Shown one piece after another: positions 7,020 through 8,588 of a DNA stretch of 8,588 nt (the stretch's first letter is position 1; each line of letters starts with the position of its first letter). The notes beneath the pieces were generated by a model that was not told the DNA's origin, ran no database searches, and saw nothing but the letters and a program-made list of their open reading frames with translations. The stretch is taken from the NCBI GenBank assembly GCA_021790135.1, contig JAJYIJ010000033.1, positions 1 to 8,588 of the forward strand, given 5' to 3'. This DNA is from a bacterium. GTDB taxonomy: Bacteria > Patescibacteriota > Patescibacteriia > Magasanikbacterales > GWA2-37-8. The translations under genes and the position numbers were made by a program.

Positions 7020-7775
7020 CTAGACAAAGCTTAGTTTACTTGAATTTTTCGTTTTCGGCAAGGAGACTGAACCGCTCCCTTGTGCTACGTGATAGGCGAC
7101 GAAAGCTTTCATAGCAACTAGTGCCAAAGGAACAATTTTACCCATTAGCAATGCATTATTAACGACGGAGAGAGGCATTTGAAAGACCGTTTGAAAAGCC
7201 CCGGCCGCCTCTCGTGAGAGAGGAAAATTTTTGTCATTTTCCCCTGTAGAGCCAATATGTTTGGCACACAGCACTCCGCCAGCTTGAGGGGAAAAATATG
7301 CCGTGTCCTCGACTCCGCAAACAACACAGCCAGCAAGCGCCGGTTGGTAGCCAAGCGCCTTGCCAAGCCGAAGCAAGAAAATACTATATATAAAAGGAGA
7401 AAAGCTTTTAGACGCGTTTAAAAATTCTAACCACTCCGCTAGAAGCTGCCATACTTCCGCGTCAGGGACACCGACTCGAATAAAGCTGTCAACCGCCTGC
7501 AAACTTTTGCCGAGCAAATCCAACGCGTCACCTTTCTTGAGAATTTCGACAAATGAAACAACAGTCAGTACTTTGGTAAGTCGCGGCCACTCGCGGCCTT
7601 CGGCATAATCAAGATCAACAATAAAAAAAGGCTGAAGAGCAGCCGCATTTTTGCTAATACTTTTCTTGATTCCCGCTGCCAAAAGCTCAAGTTTCCCTTT
7701 TTCTTTCGTATAAACGGACACCAGCTGATCATATTCGCGAAAATCGCGACGAGACAAGACAACAGCCAAGGACAT
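7020..7775 (-). CDS. recO: DNA repair protein RecO
   Basis: RecO works in the RecFOR pathway: it binds single-stranded DNA and SSB and helps load RecA at gaps. The 251-residue protein starts with the OB-fold signature VVLSRRDFREYDQLVSVYTK (5-24), followed by KGKLELLAAGIKKSISKNAA (26-45) and LQPF. A helical middle follows. A zinc-finger-like set is then visible: Cys150 and Cys153 (GCVVCG), Cys170 and His173 (LCAKH), so the pattern is CxxC...CxxH; the family more usually has CxxC...CxxC. The length is normal for RecO. ATG at 7775 lies 13 bases after the ruvX stop, with no clear Shine-Dalgarno. The start is a few residues shorter than many RecO proteins, but no other in-frame start is seen just upstream. 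Confidence 0.88.
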   Translation of the reverse strand: MSLAVVLSRRDFREYDQLVSVYTKEKGKLELLAAGIKKSISKNAAALQPFFIVDLDYAEGREWPRLTKVLTVVSFVEILKKGDALDLLGKSLQAVDSFIRVGVPDAEVWQLLAEWLEFLNASKSFSPFIYSIFLLRLGKALGYQPALAGCVVCGVEDTAYFSPQAGGVLCAKHIGSTGENDKNFPLSREAAGAFQTVFQMPLSVVNNALLMGKIVPLALVAMKAFVAYHVAQGSGSVSLPKTKNSSKLSFV

Positions 7776-7788
7776 AGGGTTTGACCAG

Positions 7789-8175
7789 TTATTTTTTTTG
7801 CCTCTCCAAATAACTTTCTAAAACCAGCATCGCCGCTTTTTCGTCGCGACTGGCGCCCGCCTCCAGCTTGTCGGCCGCTTGCGAACTGAATCGCTCATCA
7901 GTGTAGTCAATTGGGGTCTGACATCTTTTCTGCAATTCAAAAGTAAATTTTTTGACTCTTTCAGTATTTTTATTCTCACGCCCATCAAGGCCGAGCGGAT
8001 AGCCCATGGTCACGCGATCAATGTGATCGGAGACGATTAACTGAGCGAGTGCATCAACTTTTTTAATGAAGCTAGCCTCTTCGATCACGCCGTAGGGCAA
8101 CACGACACCAAGACTCGTATCGGCCCAGGCCAGTCCGATTCGTTTGGTGCCAAAATCAACAGCGAGAATGTGCAT
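7789..8175 (-). CDS. ruvX: RuvX/YqgF-family RNase H-fold nuclease
   Basis: RuvX (YqgF) is a small RNase H-fold nuclease linked to Holliday junction resolution and to 16S rRNA 5'-end maturation. The 128-residue protein begins MHILAVDFGTKRIGLAWAD, with catalytic Asp7. It continues with MGYPLGLDGRENKNTERVKKF (57-77), YTDERFSSQAA (91-101) with Asp93, and DEKAAMLVLESYLERQ (111-126) with Asp111, so all three acidic positions are present. The frame is open upstream as far as 8292, but those residues overlap map and show no RuvX similarity. ATG at 8175, four bases after the map stop, puts the VDFGTKRIG motif at the normal N-terminal position. recO follows 13 bases downstream. Confidence 0.92.
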   Translation of the reverse strand: MHILAVDFGTKRIGLAWADTSLGVVLPYGVIEEASFIKKVDALAQLIVSDHIDRVTMGYPLGLDGRENKNTERVKKFTFELQKRCQTPIDYTDERFSSQAADKLEAGASRDEKAAMLVLESYLERQKK

Positions 8176-8179
8176 ACGA

Positions 8180-8588
8180 TTAACGTTCGCTGGGGCGACG
8201 CGTAGCGACAATATTTCCCTTGGGCGTAATGATAACGGTGTGTTCGAAATGAGCGCAAAGAGAATCATCGGCCATTTTGATTGTCCAGTCATCGGCCATT
8301 GTCACAACTTCGGAGCTGCCGAGTGAAATCATTGGTTCGATAGCAATGACCATGCCGGGTTGCAATTTCACTTTTTCCAGCGAACGATCATAATAGTTCG
8401 GTACCATTGGTTCTTCATGCAGTTGATGACCAACGCCGTGACCAACTAACGCCTGAACAATACCATAGCGGCCCATGGAACGCACATACTGTTCAATTGC
8501 CCGGCCGATCGAAGCGACTGACTGCCCAGGCTGAGCGGCGCGGATACCAACTTCGACACTTTCTTTGGCTACAGTCAAAAATTTTTTA
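8180..8588 (-). CDS. map: Methionine aminopeptidase, type I (N-terminal part outside window)
   Basis: This enzyme removes the initiator methionine from nascent proteins and needs two metal ions. The 135 visible residues are the C-terminal half of the catalytic domain; the frame stays open through the window edge at 8588. Counting from the first complete codon, the metal ligand His50 is in LVGHGVGHQLHEEP, the substrate-contact His57 is in the same stretch, and the metal ligands Glu84 (IAIEPM) and Glu115 (FEHTVII) follow. They correspond to E. coli His171, His178, Glu204 and Glu235. The two aspartate ligands would be encoded outside the window. The TTG at 8578 is an internal codon and not a start. 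The protein ends TRRPSER. ruvX starts four bases after its stop, so the two are probably co-transcribed. Confidence 0.95.
   Translation of the reverse strand, partial: KKFLTVAKESVEVGIRAAQPGQSVASIGRAIEQYVRSMGRYGIVQALVGHGVGHQLHEEPMVPNYYDRSLEKVKLQPGMVIAIEPMISLGSSEVVTMADDWTIKMADDSLCAHFEHTVIITPKGNIVATRRPSER

Noticed and set aside
8176..8292. 39-residue N-terminal extension of RuvX
   Set aside because: It lies inside the conserved map coding region in another frame, and the RuvX motif starts right after ATG 8175.

Overview
All recognisable genes in this window lie on the minus strand, so transcription runs from high to low coordinates. The standard genetic code reads through every gene without internal stops. 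The window looks bacterial. Very tight spacing, weak or absent Shine-Dalgarno motifs and a map-ruvX-recO-asnS housekeeping block fit a compact genome, possibly of the candidate phyla radiation (Patescibacteria). That placement is an inference from gene content and style only.

The right part (8588 to 5715) is a housekeeping run: the C-terminal half of methionine aminopeptidase (map, cut by the window edge), RuvX, RecO and asparaginyl-tRNA synthetase. It closes with a strong intrinsic terminator at 5682-5711. The intergenic gap 5520-5714 (195 bases) holds that terminator and a plausible sigma-70-type promoter for the next unit.

The left part (5519 to 1) is a five-gene operon encoding much of a membrane complex related to group 4 energy-converting hydrogenases and complex I. 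In order it holds a NuoB/HyfI-like small subunit, HyfB, HyfC, HyfE and HyfF, the last cut by the window edge. The four internal junctions are identical in design: stop codon, one T, then ATG. No hyfD is present between hyfC and hyfE. From memory, the order small subunit-B-C-E-F matches the mycobacterial Rv0082-Rv0087 cluster, where the NiFe-like large subunit (HycE/HyfG) comes next. Here it would lie just outside the window.

The most striking point is that the small subunit keeps the NuoB/HyfI fold signature but has lost three of the four cysteines that bind the proximal (N2-type) [4Fe-4S] cluster. They are replaced by Thr, Asp and Asp, and only one Cys remains in the whole protein. The membrane subunits, in contrast, keep the charged residues expected for ion translocation. 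The locus therefore looks like an energy-converting-hydrogenase-related (Ehr-like) complex that conserves its ion-pumping arm but probably does not pass electrons through the normal proximal cluster. What drives it, or what it drives, cannot be read from this window.
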